From assembly GCA_900541415.1 (NCBI GenBank), contig UQJP01000022.1:1-64000 (forward strand): 64,000 nt of DNA, read 5' to 3'. Below the pieces are notes generated by a model. That model saw nothing but the letters and a program-made list of their open reading frames with translations. It searched no databases and was not told the origin of the DNA. The position numbers and the translations under genes are program-made. Shown piece by piece: positions 34,224 to 43,058 of the stretch (position 1 is its first letter; each line of letters begins with the position of its first letter). Origin of the DNA: an uncultured Odoribacter sp. Lineage in GTDB: Bacteria; Bacteroidota; Bacteroidia; Bacteroidales; Marinifilaceae.

Positions 34224-34970
34224 TTGGAATACATTCAGCGCACATATAGGAAGCATTTTCGACAAGACCGTTGGAGGCACTTTGTAGCAAAATATAAAGA
34301 AACAGACCTATGGATCGGTGTCGACCATAAATCGTTCCATAAAGACATGCCGTCTTTTACCGATCGGCTGATCCGGCGGATACGAATCGAAATGGAGGCT
34401 TACCTGGCCAAAGACCCCGACTACGCCAGGTCGCTCATGCCCTATCAGGCTTCTCCGGACGCACCGCTCATTTTTCGGGCGATGTCGGCTGTCGCAGACA
34501 AAAGCGGAATCGGGCCTATGAGTGCCGTTGCGGGGGCAGTCGCCCGCAAAGTGGGCGAAGCCCTGAAAGCTGAATTTGAAGTGCAGGAAGTAATCGTAGA
34601 AAACGGAGGCGACATTTACGCCGACATTATTGAAGATATAGATATTTCGGTCTTTGCGGGACATTCCCCGCTCTCGGAAAAAGTAGGATTGCACATCGAG
34701 GCGGCCTATGCTCCCCTGGGAATTTGCACTTCTTCGGGAACAGTGGGACCTTCGTTAAGTTTTGGAAAAGCGGATGCAGTCATGATCGTTTGCCGCGACA
34801 CCCTGCTTGCTGACACTTATGCGACAGCCTTTGCCAATACCGTGCAAACTGCGGAGGACATCGATCCCTGCCTGGAAAGGATTAAAACAACGGACGATAT
34901 TCTGGGAGCAATCATAATCAAAGACGACAAACTGGGAATATTCGGAAAATTCACTTTAAAAATTTTCTGA
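34224..34970 (+). CDS. UPF0280 family protein (COG2122, ApbE-like)
   Basis: The 248-residue protein has the ApbE-like core: MSAVADKSGIGPMSAVAGAVA, VENGGDIYADI and GICTSSGTVGPSLSFGKADAV. In archaea and anaerobes COG2122 genes co-occur with COG1900 and NIL-ferredoxin genes, and the Methanosarcina member was implicated in homocysteine synthesis; ApbE relatives act on flavins, so a cofactor role is plausible. The only start in frame after the preceding stop and before the conserved region is TTG 34224. The gene is 24 nt downstream of the ferredoxin gene. Confidence 0.85.
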   Translation: MEYIQRTYRKHFRQDRWRHFVAKYKETDLWIGVDHKSFHKDMPSFTDRLIRRIRIEMEAYLAKDPDYARSLMPYQASPDAPLIFRAMSAVADKSGIGPMSAVAGAVARKVGEALKAEFEVQEVIVENGGDIYADIIEDIDISVFAGHSPLSEKVGLHIEAAYAPLGICTSSGTVGPSLSFGKADAVMIVCRDTLLADTYATAFANTVQTAEDIDPCLERIKTTDDILGAIIIKDDKLGIFGKFTLKIF

Positions 34971-35038
34971 ATCCTGAATACCGAAGAAAGATTATCGACC
35001 GGATTCCCGATAAGGAAATCCGATTGACCGACAAAAAT

Positions 35039-38000
35039 ATGATGATTAAAGAAGAGATAAAACAACGTATTCTTATTCTCGACGGAGCAATGGGAACGGC
35101 CATCCAAAAATATAAATTGGGAGAAGCCGATTTCCGGGGGGAAGAGTTTGCCGGACATCCGGTGAACCTGAAAGGCGACAATGACGTGCTCAACCTCACC
35201 CGTCCGGATATTATCCGGGCGATACACCGCGCCTATATCGAAGCCGGAGCAGACATCATCGAAACCAATACGTTCAATTCCAACGCCGTTTCACAGGAAG
35301 AATACCAATGCACAGCACTGGTCTACCGCCTGAATTATGAAGGGGCGAAACTGGCAAAAGCAGAAGCCTCCCAAGTGACGGGACGAAATGTATATGTGGC
35401 CGGAAGTATAGGACCTACCTCCTGTACCCTATCGCTATCGCCCGATGTAAACCGCCCGGAATACCGCCCGGTGGATTTCGACACGCTGGTGGCAGCCTAT
35501 TCGGAACAAGTTTCCGGACTGATCGACGGAGGAGCCGATCTATTATTGGCGGAAACGGTTTTCGACGGACTGAATGCCAAAGCAGCCCTATATGCCATTG
35601 AAAAAGTGCAGGAGGAAAAAGGGACGAATCTCCCGGTGATGCTCTCTGCCACAATCAACGATAAGAGCGGGCGTACGCTCACCGGACAAAGCCTTGAAGC
35701 CCTCTACACGGCAGTAGGCCATTACCCGCTATTGAGTTTCGGGTTGAACTGTTCTTTCGGGGCAACCGACCTTTTTCCCTTTATCGAACGCCTGGCTAAA
35801 ATTGTCACCTGCGCTTTAAGCATCTATCCCAATGCGGGCTTGCCGAATGAAATGGGAGAATACGACGAAAGTCCCGAACTGACGGCATCTTACCTGAAAC
35901 AAATGGCTGCCGGAAGGCTGCTTAACATAGCCGGAGGCTGTTGCGGAACAACTCCCGCACACATCAAAGCCATACGCGAAACGCTGCAAGGCATGCCGCC
36001 CCGGATCGCTCCGGAACACACGCCCCAGCTCATCGTGAGCGGGCTCGACCGGGTGGTTGTCGATAAAGAATTGAACAATTTTATCAATGTCGGCGAACGT
36101 ACGAACGTGGCCGGATCGTTGAAATTTGCCAAATTGATCCACGCCCAGGCTTACGACGAAGCCTCTTTGATCGCCCGGAAGCAGATCGAGGACGGGGCTT
36201 CGATCATCGACATCAACATGGACGATGCGATGCTCGACAGCGCAAAAGAAATGGCGACTTTCGTACGCATTATCAGCAACGACCCGGATATATCGAAAGC
36301 CGCACTGATGGTCGATTCATCGGACTGGGCCACGATCCTTGCAGGATTGAAAAACGCCCAGGGAAAATGTATCGTCAATTCCATCAGCCTGAAAGAAGGC
36401 GAAACCGTCTTTCTGGAAAAAGCCCGTGAAATACATCGTCTGGGAGCGGCTGTGGTGGTGATGGCTTTCGACGAACAGGGACAGGCCGCCACTTTTGAAC
36501 GCAAAATCGAAATTTGCGAACGGGCTTATAAAATACTGACCGGAAAAGCCGGATTCCAGCCTGAAGATATTATTTTCGATGTCAATGTCCTGGCAATCGG
36601 GACAGGGATCGAGGAACACAACAACTACGGAGTGGATTTTATCCGCGCCGTAGAATGGATTAAGAAAAACCTGCCCGGCAGCCGCACTTCAGGAGGAATT
36701 TCCAACCTGTCGTTCTCTTTCCGGGGTAACAATCCCGTGCGCGAAGCCATGCACTCCGTATTCCTTTACCATGCGATCAACGTAGGGCTGGATATGGGTA
36801 TCGTCAACCCCGCCATGTTACAGGTATACGACGACATTGAACCGGAACTCCTGCAAGCGGTGGAGGACGTGGTGCTTAACCGGAAGCCGGAAGCCACCGA
36901 ACGCCTGATTGAGCTGGCGGAAAAGATCAAAGGAACCAAAACCGCCGACGGGAAACCCGTGAAAAACGAAGAATGGCGCACCCGCCCATTGGATGAAAGG
37001 CTTAGCTATGCACTGGTGAAAGGTGTTACGGAATACCTGCCCGCCGACTTAGCCGAAGCGCTCACCGTTTACTCCGCCCCCGTAGAGATCATCGAAGGCC
37101 CGCTGATGCAAGGCATGGATAAAGTGGGGACACTGTTCGGAGAAGGAAAAATGTTTCTTCCTCAGGTCGTGAAATCCGCAAAGGCTATGAAAACGGCTGT
37201 GGCTATCCTGCAACCGGAAATTGAAAAACACAACGCAAGCGGGGGACGCAACGTAACACGCCACAAAGTGGTAATCGCCACGGCGAAAGGCGACGTGCAC
37301 GACATCGGCAAAAATATTGTCAATATTGTATTGACCTGTAATAACTTTGATGTGATCGACCTCGGCGTTATGGTGGAAAACGAACGCATTATCGCCGCCG
37401 CGAAAGAGCATGGAGCGGACATTATCGGGGTTAGCGGGCTGATCACTCCCTCGCTGAACGAAATGGAAGGACTTTGCGAACTATTACAAAAAGAACAACT
37501 GGCCCTCCCGCTCATCGTAGGCGGGGCCACGACATCCACCGTGCATACGGCAGTGAAACTGGCTCCGAAATACGATTATTGCGTCATTCAGGGAGGCGAT
37601 GCTTCCCGCACGGCCGGAATCATAAAGCGTCTTTTTCAAGACCGCGAAGGATATATTAACCAGGCAAAAGCGGAACAGGAAGAAGTGCGCCGCCATTACT
37701 ACAACAAGCAGGACAACCTGCTCAGTTACACGGAAGCACAATCCAAAGCCCCGGTTTTCGATTGGAAAAGTTTCGATACCGGGAACTTCGGCGAACACAA
37801 CCTGACCGGACGAAATATGGATCTCCGGGAACTGGCCGACCGGATCGACTGGACTCCCTTCTTTCATTTCTGGGGATTTAAAGGGAAATTCCCTGAAATC
37901 ATCCACACGAACGACGAAGCCGACCAGACCTATCAGGCGGCTTTAGAAATGCTGGGAACGGTCATAGCAGGCCAGGAATTCGAAGCATCGATCGTCGTCA

Positions 38001-38581
38001 GGTTTTTCAATGCTTATGCGGAAAACGACGAAATCGTGCTCGATAACGGCCATCGCCTGCCTATGTTGCGGCAGCAAAAGAACGATGCGGAATGCCTGAG
38101 CCTGACGGATTACATCAGGCCCAAAGCAGAAGGGACAAGTTGCATCGGCCTGTTCACCCTGAAAGTGGAGGATAGATTCCGCTGCCAGGATTGCCGGGAT
38201 TTCGACCACCTGCTACGCGAGGCTCTCTGCTCCCGGCTCACCGAAGCGCTGGCAGAATGGATGCAGGAACAAGTGGGAGAAGGACTACCCATGATACGCC
38301 CGGCATTCGGCTATTCCGCCTGCCCCGACCACTCGCTGAAAAAAGATGTATTCGACCTTTTGGATGCGCCGGGCCAAATCGGAGTAAACCTCACGTCCTC
38401 CTATGCCATCATTCCCACCACCAGCCTTTGCGGAATGCTTATCGTTCACCCGGAAGCCCGGTATTTCAGTATCAGCAAAATCGGCAAAGACCAATTGAAA
38501 GACTATTGTGCCAAACGGGGAATCGATGAAACAGAAGGAAAAAGGCTCTTAGGTAACCTGATTTCCGAAAATGGGAAATAA
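35039..38581 (+). CDS. metH: Cobalamin-dependent methionine synthase
   Basis: The enzyme methylates homocysteine with methyl-tetrahydrofolate through cobalamin. All four modules are present: homocysteine/zinc domain (ILDGAMGTAIQ, zinc Cys in LNCSFGA and GGCCGTTP), pterin-binding domain (INVGERTNVAGSLKF), cobalamin cap and Rossmann domains with DVHDIGKNIV (axial His about residue 754), and the C-terminal SAM-dependent reactivation domain (RPAFGYSACPDHSLK). The length, about 1,180 residues, is normal. I start at ATG 35039 (a second ATG follows directly); an upstream TTG is unlikely. It consumes the homocysteine made by the three genes before it. Confidence 0.97.
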   Translation: MMIKEEIKQRILILDGAMGTAIQKYKLGEADFRGEEFAGHPVNLKGDNDVLNLTRPDIIRAIHRAYIEAGADIIETNTFNSNAVSQEEYQCTALVYRLNYEGAKLAKAEASQVTGRNVYVAGSIGPTSCTLSLSPDVNRPEYRPVDFDTLVAAYSEQVSGLIDGGADLLLAETVFDGLNAKAALYAIEKVQEEKGTNLPVMLSATINDKSGRTLTGQSLEALYTAVGHYPLLSFGLNCSFGATDLFPFIERLAKIVTCALSIYPNAGLPNEMGEYDESPELTASYLKQMAAGRLLNIAGGCCGTTPAHIKAIRETLQGMPPRIAPEHTPQLIVSGLDRVVVDKELNNFINVGERTNVAGSLKFAKLIHAQAYDEASLIARKQIEDGASIIDINMDDAMLDSAKEMATFVRIISNDPDISKAALMVDSSDWATILAGLKNAQGKCIVNSISLKEGETVFLEKAREIHRLGAAVVVMAFDEQGQAATFERKIEICERAYKILTGKAGFQPEDIIFDVNVLAIGTGIEEHNNYGVDFIRAVEWIKKNLPGSRTSGGISNLSFSFRGNNPVREAMHSVFLYHAINVGLDMGIVNPAMLQVYDDIEPELLQAVEDVVLNRKPEATERLIELAEKIKGTKTADGKPVKNEEWRTRPLDERLSYALVKGVTEYLPADLAEALTVYSAPVEIIEGPLMQGMDKVGTLFGEGKMFLPQVVKSAKAMKTAVAILQPEIEKHNASGGRNVTRHKVVIATAKGDVHDIGKNIVNIVLTCNNFDVIDLGVMVENERIIAAAKEHGADIIGVSGLITPSLNEMEGLCELLQKEQLALPLIVGGATTSTVHTAVKLAPKYDYCVIQGGDASRTAGIIKRLFQDREGYINQAKAEQEEVRRHYYNKQDNLLSYTEAQSKAPVFDWKSFDTGNFGEHNLTGRNMDLRELADRIDWTPFFHFWGFKGKFPEIIHTNDEADQTYQAALEMLGTVIAGQEFEASIVVRFFNAYAENDEIVLDNGHRLPMLRQQKNDAECLSLTDYIRPKAEGTSCIGLFTLKVEDRFRCQDCRDFDHLLREALCSRLTEALAEWMQEQVGEGLPMIRPAFGYSACPDHSLKKDVFDLLDAPGQIGVNLTSSYAIIPTTSLCGMLIVHPEARYFSISKIGKDQLKDYCAKRGIDETEGKRLLGNLISENGK

Positions 38582-38716
38582 ATCCGAACCCGAACAGAAA
38601 AGAAACCGACACGACAGGCAAAGCCTGTACGCAAAATAAAATAACACAGAGGCCCCCCGACCTGCCGGAAATCACATACCGGGAAAAAAAGGGATGCCAT
38701 CGCAAAAAATAAGACT

Positions 38717-39670
38717 ATGAAAGTAACCGAGATATTAGCGCAGAAAAAAAGCCCTTTCGCCTCCTTCGAGCTGGTTCCGCCGTTAAAAGGAAGCGACATC
38801 AGTAAACTATACAATTCCATCGAGCCTTTAATGGAATTTGCTCCGCCTTTCATCAACATTACATTCCATCGGGATGAAGTGGAATACCGCCAGAAAGCAG
38901 ACGGCACGATCGAAAAAGTGACCGTCACAAAACGTCCCGGCTCCGTAGCGATTGCAGCGGCCATTATGAAACGTTTTCCGGTGGAAGTCGTTCCCCACAT
39001 CATTTGCGGGGGAGCCAGCAAACATAAGATCGAAAACGACCTGTTAGACCTGAATTTCTTAGATATTCAAAACGTGGTGGCCCTGCGTGGCGATGCCATT
39101 CCGGGACAAAAACATTTCAGTCCCGAACCGGAGGGACACCGTTACAGTTGCGAGCTGGTGGAACAAATCCATAAACTCAATCAGGGGATATATCTAGATG
39201 AAAACATCACGAATGCCATATCCACCAACTTCTGCATCGGTGTTGCGGGCTATCCCGAAAAACATTACGAAGCCCCCAACATCGACATCGACATCGAAAA
39301 CCTAAAACGGAAAATAGAAGCCGGAGCGGATTATATCATCACCCAGATGTTTTTCGACAATGAAAAATTCTATCAATTCACCGAACAATGCCGGGCAGCC
39401 GGAATCACTGTCCCCATTATTCCGGGACTGAAACCGATCTCTACCCAAACACACATCGAAATGTTGCCCAGGGCCTTTAGCCTCGACCTGCCGCAGGAAT
39501 TGATGCAAGAACTGCGGAAATGTAAAGACAACAAAGACATTTATCAGGTGGGAATAGAATGGTGCGCGGCACAAAGCAAAGACCTGCTGGCGCATGGCGC
39601 ACCGGCCATCCACTACTACACGATGGGGAAAGCGGACAATATACGCGAAATACTGAAAAGATCTTTCTAA
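38717..39670 (+). CDS. metF: 5,10-methylenetetrahydrofolate reductase
   Basis: This flavin TIM-barrel enzyme makes 5-methyl-tetrahydrofolate, the methyl donor for MetH. The 317-residue length is normal. Motifs are FASFELVPP (catalytic Glu), NITFHRD, VVALRGD and ADYIITQMFFDNEKFYQF. It lies 135 nt after metH with only small hairpins between, and 4 nt before the TauE-like gene, so it is probably part of the same riboswitch-controlled transcript. Confidence 0.96.
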   Translation: MKVTEILAQKKSPFASFELVPPLKGSDISKLYNSIEPLMEFAPPFINITFHRDEVEYRQKADGTIEKVTVTKRPGSVAIAAAIMKRFPVEVVPHIICGGASKHKIENDLLDLNFLDIQNVVALRGDAIPGQKHFSPEPEGHRYSCELVEQIHKLNQGIYLDENITNAISTNFCIGVAGYPEKHYEAPNIDIDIENLKRKIEAGADYIITQMFFDNEKFYQFTEQCRAAGITVPIIPGLKPISTQTHIEMLPRAFSLDLPQELMQELRKCKDNKDIYQVGIEWCAAQSKDLLAHGAPAIHYYTMGKADNIREILKRSF

Positions 39671-39674
39671 GACC

Positions 39675-40427
39675 ATGACAGCCTCACAGGTAGTCCTGTT
39701 AATAGCCTTAGGAGCAGCAGCCGGATTCATCAACACGTTTGCGGGAGGCGGTTCTATGCTAACCGTTCCTTTCCTGATCTTTCTGGGGCTTCCCGCCAAC
39801 GTAGCGAACGCCACCAACCGGGTGGCAATCCTGCTGCAAAACGTCGTATCCACCCGGAAATTCAGGCAACAGAAAATATTGGACATCCGCACGGATTCCA
39901 AACTGCTGCTCCCAACGGCATTGGGAAGCATAGCAGGGGCATTCATAGCTGTGGATATTCACGAAGACCTCCTGCAAAAAATCATTGCCGGACTATTGGT
40001 CGTGATGTTCTTTATGGTGCTGCTCGACTCGGACTCCTGGGTAAAAAGCAACACCGAAAAGGCAAAAGCCAAGAATCCATTCATCCGTTTCCTTATTTTC
40101 TTCGGGATCGGATTTTATGGCGGGTTCATCCAAATCGGCGTAGGTTTCATCCTGCTGGCGGGCCTGGTGCTGGGATGCGGTTTCGACCTTCTGAAAGCCA
40201 ATGCGATAAAGCTTTTCATCATCCTATTCTATACCGCAATCGCTTTGGGAATCTTCATCTACTACGATCTGGTGGATTGGAAAACCGGACTTTTGCTGGC
40301 ATGCGGAAACATGTCCGGGGCATGGCTCGGAGCGCGCCTAAGCCTGAAATGGGGTGCAAAATTCATTCGCTACATCCTATTGGCAGCTCTTGCCGTAGTA
40401 GCCCTGAAACTCTCCGGCATATTTTAA
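39675..40427 (+). CDS. TauE/SafE family sulfur-compound/anion exporter
   Basis: The 250-residue protein has about eight hydrophobic segments in two repeats, each opening with the family pattern (LIALGAAAGFINTFAGGGSMLTVPFL and FGIGFYGGFIQIGVGFILLAGLVL). TauE/SafE proteins move sulfite, sulfoacetate, taurine-related or other organic anions. It starts 4 nt after metF, so it belongs to the methionine/sulfur operon and may export excess sulfide, sulfite or a thiol. The substrate is unknown. Confidence 0.85.
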   Translation: MTASQVVLLIALGAAAGFINTFAGGGSMLTVPFLIFLGLPANVANATNRVAILLQNVVSTRKFRQQKILDIRTDSKLLLPTALGSIAGAFIAVDIHEDLLQKIIAGLLVVMFFMVLLDSDSWVKSNTEKAKAKNPFIRFLIFFGIGFYGGFIQIGVGFILLAGLVLGCGFDLLKANAIKLFIILFYTAIALGIFIYYDLVDWKTGLLLACGNMSGAWLGARLSLKWGAKFIRYILLAALAVVALKLSGIF

Positions 40428-40622
40428 AAAATGTCGCTTTTTCTTGATTTCTGCAAACGAATACGCAAATATTTCCGTAGACACATAACGAAAATTGTGA
40501 GAAAATTTGTAATTTCGTAAAGCGAAAAAACTGGTAGGGCATTGGGATAACCAACCTGTCGGAAAAGTGAGAAAAGAACAACTATTCCAAATTAAAAACC
40601 TTAACCTAAAATTTTAATAAAC

Positions 40623-41012
40623 ATGAAGATTGCAGTAATTGCACACGACGGGAAAAAAGCGGAAATGGTGGCATTTTTGAACAGACACATGGATTTCCTG
40701 AAATCCGTAGGCACAGAAATCGTTGCCACCGGAACCACCGGAAAACACGCTCAGGATGCAGGTCTGGAAGTGGAACGCCTTTTATCGGGCCCACTGGGAG
40801 GGGATGCCCAAATCGCTGCCTTAGTCGCAGAAAAGAAAGTGGCCATGGTTATTTTCTTCCGCGATCCGCTGGGCAAACACCCGCACGAGCCGGATGTGCA
40901 AATGTTGATGAGGGTTTGCGACGTACACAATGTGCCCATTGCAACCAACCCGGCAACCGCCGAAATGATGATCCGGGGATTTTTGTCCCTTCATCAAAAG
41001 GAACATCAATAA
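40623..41012 (+). CDS. mgsA: Methylglyoxal synthase
   Basis: The 129-residue enzyme converts dihydroxyacetone phosphate to methylglyoxal and phosphate, a bypass of lower glycolysis under phosphate limitation. Motifs are IAVIAHDGKKAEM, ATGTTGKHAQD, SGPLGGDAQIAALVAE (catalytic Asp) and FRDPLGKHPHEPDVQ. It lacks the longer N-terminus of the 152-residue E. coli enzyme but matches Bacillus-type lengths. It is separated from the methionine operon by 195 nt and is probably transcribed alone. Confidence 0.95.
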   Translation: MKIAVIAHDGKKAEMVAFLNRHMDFLKSVGTEIVATGTTGKHAQDAGLEVERLLSGPLGGDAQIAALVAEKKVAMVIFFRDPLGKHPHEPDVQMLMRVCDVHNVPIATNPATAEMMIRGFLSLHQKEHQ

Positions 41013-41022
41013 TTTGTAGCTT

Positions 41023-41064
41023 AAAATTCTGAAAGTCGGTTTGTTACACCGGCTCTCAAATTTT
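41023..41064 (+). terminator. Possible terminator after mgsA
   Basis: GTCGGT (41035-41040) pairs with ACCGGC (41048-41053, one G-U), extended on the outside by AAAATT/AATTTT arms. It is imperfect but ends in T-rich sequence. Confidence 0.4.
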
Positions 41065-41100
41065 AATAAGCGGATTTAATTCCTAAAAAACACGAAAACC

Positions 41101-41131
41101 TTTGCAGATTTCCCGACGGATATTATCTTTA
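41101..41131 (+). promoter_or_regulatory. Promoter of the metal-efflux gene group
   Basis: TTTG (41101-41104), a 19-nt spacer and TATCTTTA (41124-41131, seven of eight) lie just upstream of the small His-containing protein gene. A GGAGG at 41133-41137 sits close to the expected transcription start. Confidence 0.55.
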
Positions 41132-41147
41132 CGGAGGAATTCGATGG

Positions 41148-41570
41148 ATGGCAATGCATAAAAAACTGAAAGTTATACTTCCACTTTATTTAGCTGGCAT
41201 AATTATGCTGGCTTTTGCCGTATTGCCCCATCATCATCACAGCGAACTCATCTGCTTTACTCCTGCTCATTGCACGGAAAGCACAGAAACCGCCACAAGT
41301 CACGACCACGACTCCAACCTTCCGCACGAAGGATGTGTCAGGCATCTGTTTCAAACCCAGGTCACCAGGAGTCTATCTTTAAGTGACGATTGTCCCGACG
41401 GGCATTGTCACCATTTCACCGCTCCATTGATTCTGACAAGCCTGATTTTCGAGCTTCTGTCGCTCGATGCGGGAAATTATATCCTTCCCGATACAGCCTA
41501 TCGGGAAAAACTTCACGCCATTCTGCGGACGAACGACCTCGCCGGCAGAGCCCCTCCTTTTCAGGGATAA
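41148..41570 (+). CDS. Small His/Cys-containing envelope protein before the RND efflux operon
   Basis: The 140-residue protein has an N-terminal membrane or signal segment (VILPLYLAGIIMLAFAVLP) followed by HHHHS, then scattered Cys and His (FTPAHCTES, SHDHD, EGCVRH, DCPDGHCHH) and a second hydrophobic stretch. No firm family; similar small proteins precede CusCBA-type operons in Bacteroidota. Position and ligand residues suggest a periplasmic metal-handling or sensing role, which is an inference. Confidence 0.7.
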   Translation: MAMHKKLKVILPLYLAGIIMLAFAVLPHHHHSELICFTPAHCTESTETATSHDHDSNLPHEGCVRHLFQTQVTRSLSLSDDCPDGHCHHFTAPLILTSLIFELLSLDAGNYILPDTAYREKLHAILRTNDLAGRAPPFQG

Positions 41571-41762
41571 TAAGCTAAAGCCATCAGTAACCTTTTCAGC
41601 TTGCTTTAGCCTCATCATCTATTTTTAATCATCATTCACTCTTGTTCCTGCCATACCAAAGCAGGAAAACACATTCGTATAACAGGCGCAGCAAGCCACT
41701 CCTTTCCGGTGACGTTCCGGAAAAGATACTCTTGCACAGCGCCCCCAATAAATGATAAAAAT

Positions 41763-43037
41763 ATGAAATATATCATCATATCCCTGACCGTATTGAGCAT
41801 GCTATTTTACGGTTGCAAAAACACAGCTAAAACAGATACCCATGATCACGACCATGCCACAGAGCAGGCCGACCACAAAGACCACGATCATGAGGCAGAC
41901 CATAAACACGAAACCGGAGACGGCAAACACGATCACGAAGGAGAAGACCACGACCATGCCACCGATAATTCCGACGGGCACAACCACGGCAATGAAGCCA
42001 AAGAGGAAGAACACAGCGACGAAATCATCTTTTCGGAAGCTCAGGCTGCCAAAACCGAATTTGAAGTAAAAGAAATACAGCCTAAAAATTTCTATCAGGT
42101 AATCCAAACCACCGGGCAAATACTGCCCGCTCCCGGTGACGAATCGGTGATCGTAGCCACTAACAGCGGAACAGTATCGTTTGCCGACAACCGCCTGGCA
42201 GAAGGCAGCGCCGTAAAACAGGGACAAGCCCTGTTCAGCATCGCTTCCAAAAACCTGGGCGAAGGAGATTACTATTCCAAAGTGAATGCTGCTTACCAAA
42301 AAGCGAAAACGGAATTCGAACGCGCCGAAACGCTGGTGAAAGACAGGATTATTTCGCAAAAAGAATATGAAAGCATACGGCTCGACTACCAAAATGCCAA
42401 AATCGCTTACGATGCCGTATCCGGCAAACAATCGGACAAAGGGGTAAACGTAACGGCACAAATCGGCGGCTACATCAAAAATATCGCAGTTAAAGACGGG
42501 GAATATGTCACAGCCGGACAAACACTGGGAACGGTATCTCAAAATCAACGCCTGATACTTCGGGCAGAGGTGTCGGAAAAACACTACAAATCCCTGAACA
42601 CGATTAGCAGCGCCAATTTCAAAACTCCTTACGACAACCGGGTTTATGCCTTATCCGACCTGAAAGGACGGCTTTTATCCGTCGGGAAAACAGCCGGGGA
42701 AAACTCTTTCTTCGTTCCGGTATCTTTTGAATTCGACAACCGGGGCGACATCGTGCCGGGAGCTTTCGTCGAAGTGTTCCTGCAATCCACCCCCCTGGAA
42801 AATGTAATCACCGTCCCGGTATCCGCCCTCACCAATGAAATGGGTATATTCTACGTATACGTCCAGATCGATGCGGAAGGCTATCGCAAACAGGAAGTGA
42901 AGACCGGAGCGGGAAACGGAAAAGAAGTACAAATCGTCAGCGGGCTACAACCGGGCGACCGGGTAGTGACCAAAGGTGCTTATCAGGTGAAAATGGCTTC
43001 GGCTTCCGGAGCAATCCCTCACGGACACGAACATTGA
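41763..43037 (+). CDS. RND efflux periplasmic adaptor (CusB/CzcB-like) lipoprotein with His-rich N-terminus
   Basis: The start is ATG 41763, followed by a lipoprotein signal ending LFYGC. Residues about 25-85 are an extreme His/Asp/Glu-rich tract made of HDHDH-type repeats, a likely metal buffer. The rest is a normal adaptor: barrel-sandwich halves, a coiled-coil hairpin (YQKAKTEFERAETLVKDRII) and a C-terminal membrane-proximal domain. Total 424 residues. It connects the inner-membrane pump encoded next with an outer-membrane duct. The tract suggests zinc, cobalt, nickel or copper as cargo. Confidence 0.9.
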   Translation: MKYIIISLTVLSMLFYGCKNTAKTDTHDHDHATEQADHKDHDHEADHKHETGDGKHDHEGEDHDHATDNSDGHNHGNEAKEEEHSDEIIFSEAQAAKTEFEVKEIQPKNFYQVIQTTGQILPAPGDESVIVATNSGTVSFADNRLAEGSAVKQGQALFSIASKNLGEGDYYSKVNAAYQKAKTEFERAETLVKDRIISQKEYESIRLDYQNAKIAYDAVSGKQSDKGVNVTAQIGGYIKNIAVKDGEYVTAGQTLGTVSQNQRLILRAEVSEKHYKSLNTISSANFKTPYDNRVYALSDLKGRLLSVGKTAGENSFFVPVSFEFDNRGDIVPGAFVEVFLQSTPLENVITVPVSALTNEMGIFYVYVQIDAEGYRKQEVKTGAGNGKEVQIVSGLQPGDRVVTKGAYQVKMASASGAIPHGHEH

Positions 43038-43058
43038 TAACCTCGTAAACCTGAAATT

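Noticed and set aside
41840..42020. Repetitive tract as a possible CRISPR or satellite repeat
   Set aside because: It is the coding sequence for the His/Asp-rich part of the RND adaptor; repeats follow codons and have no spacer structure.
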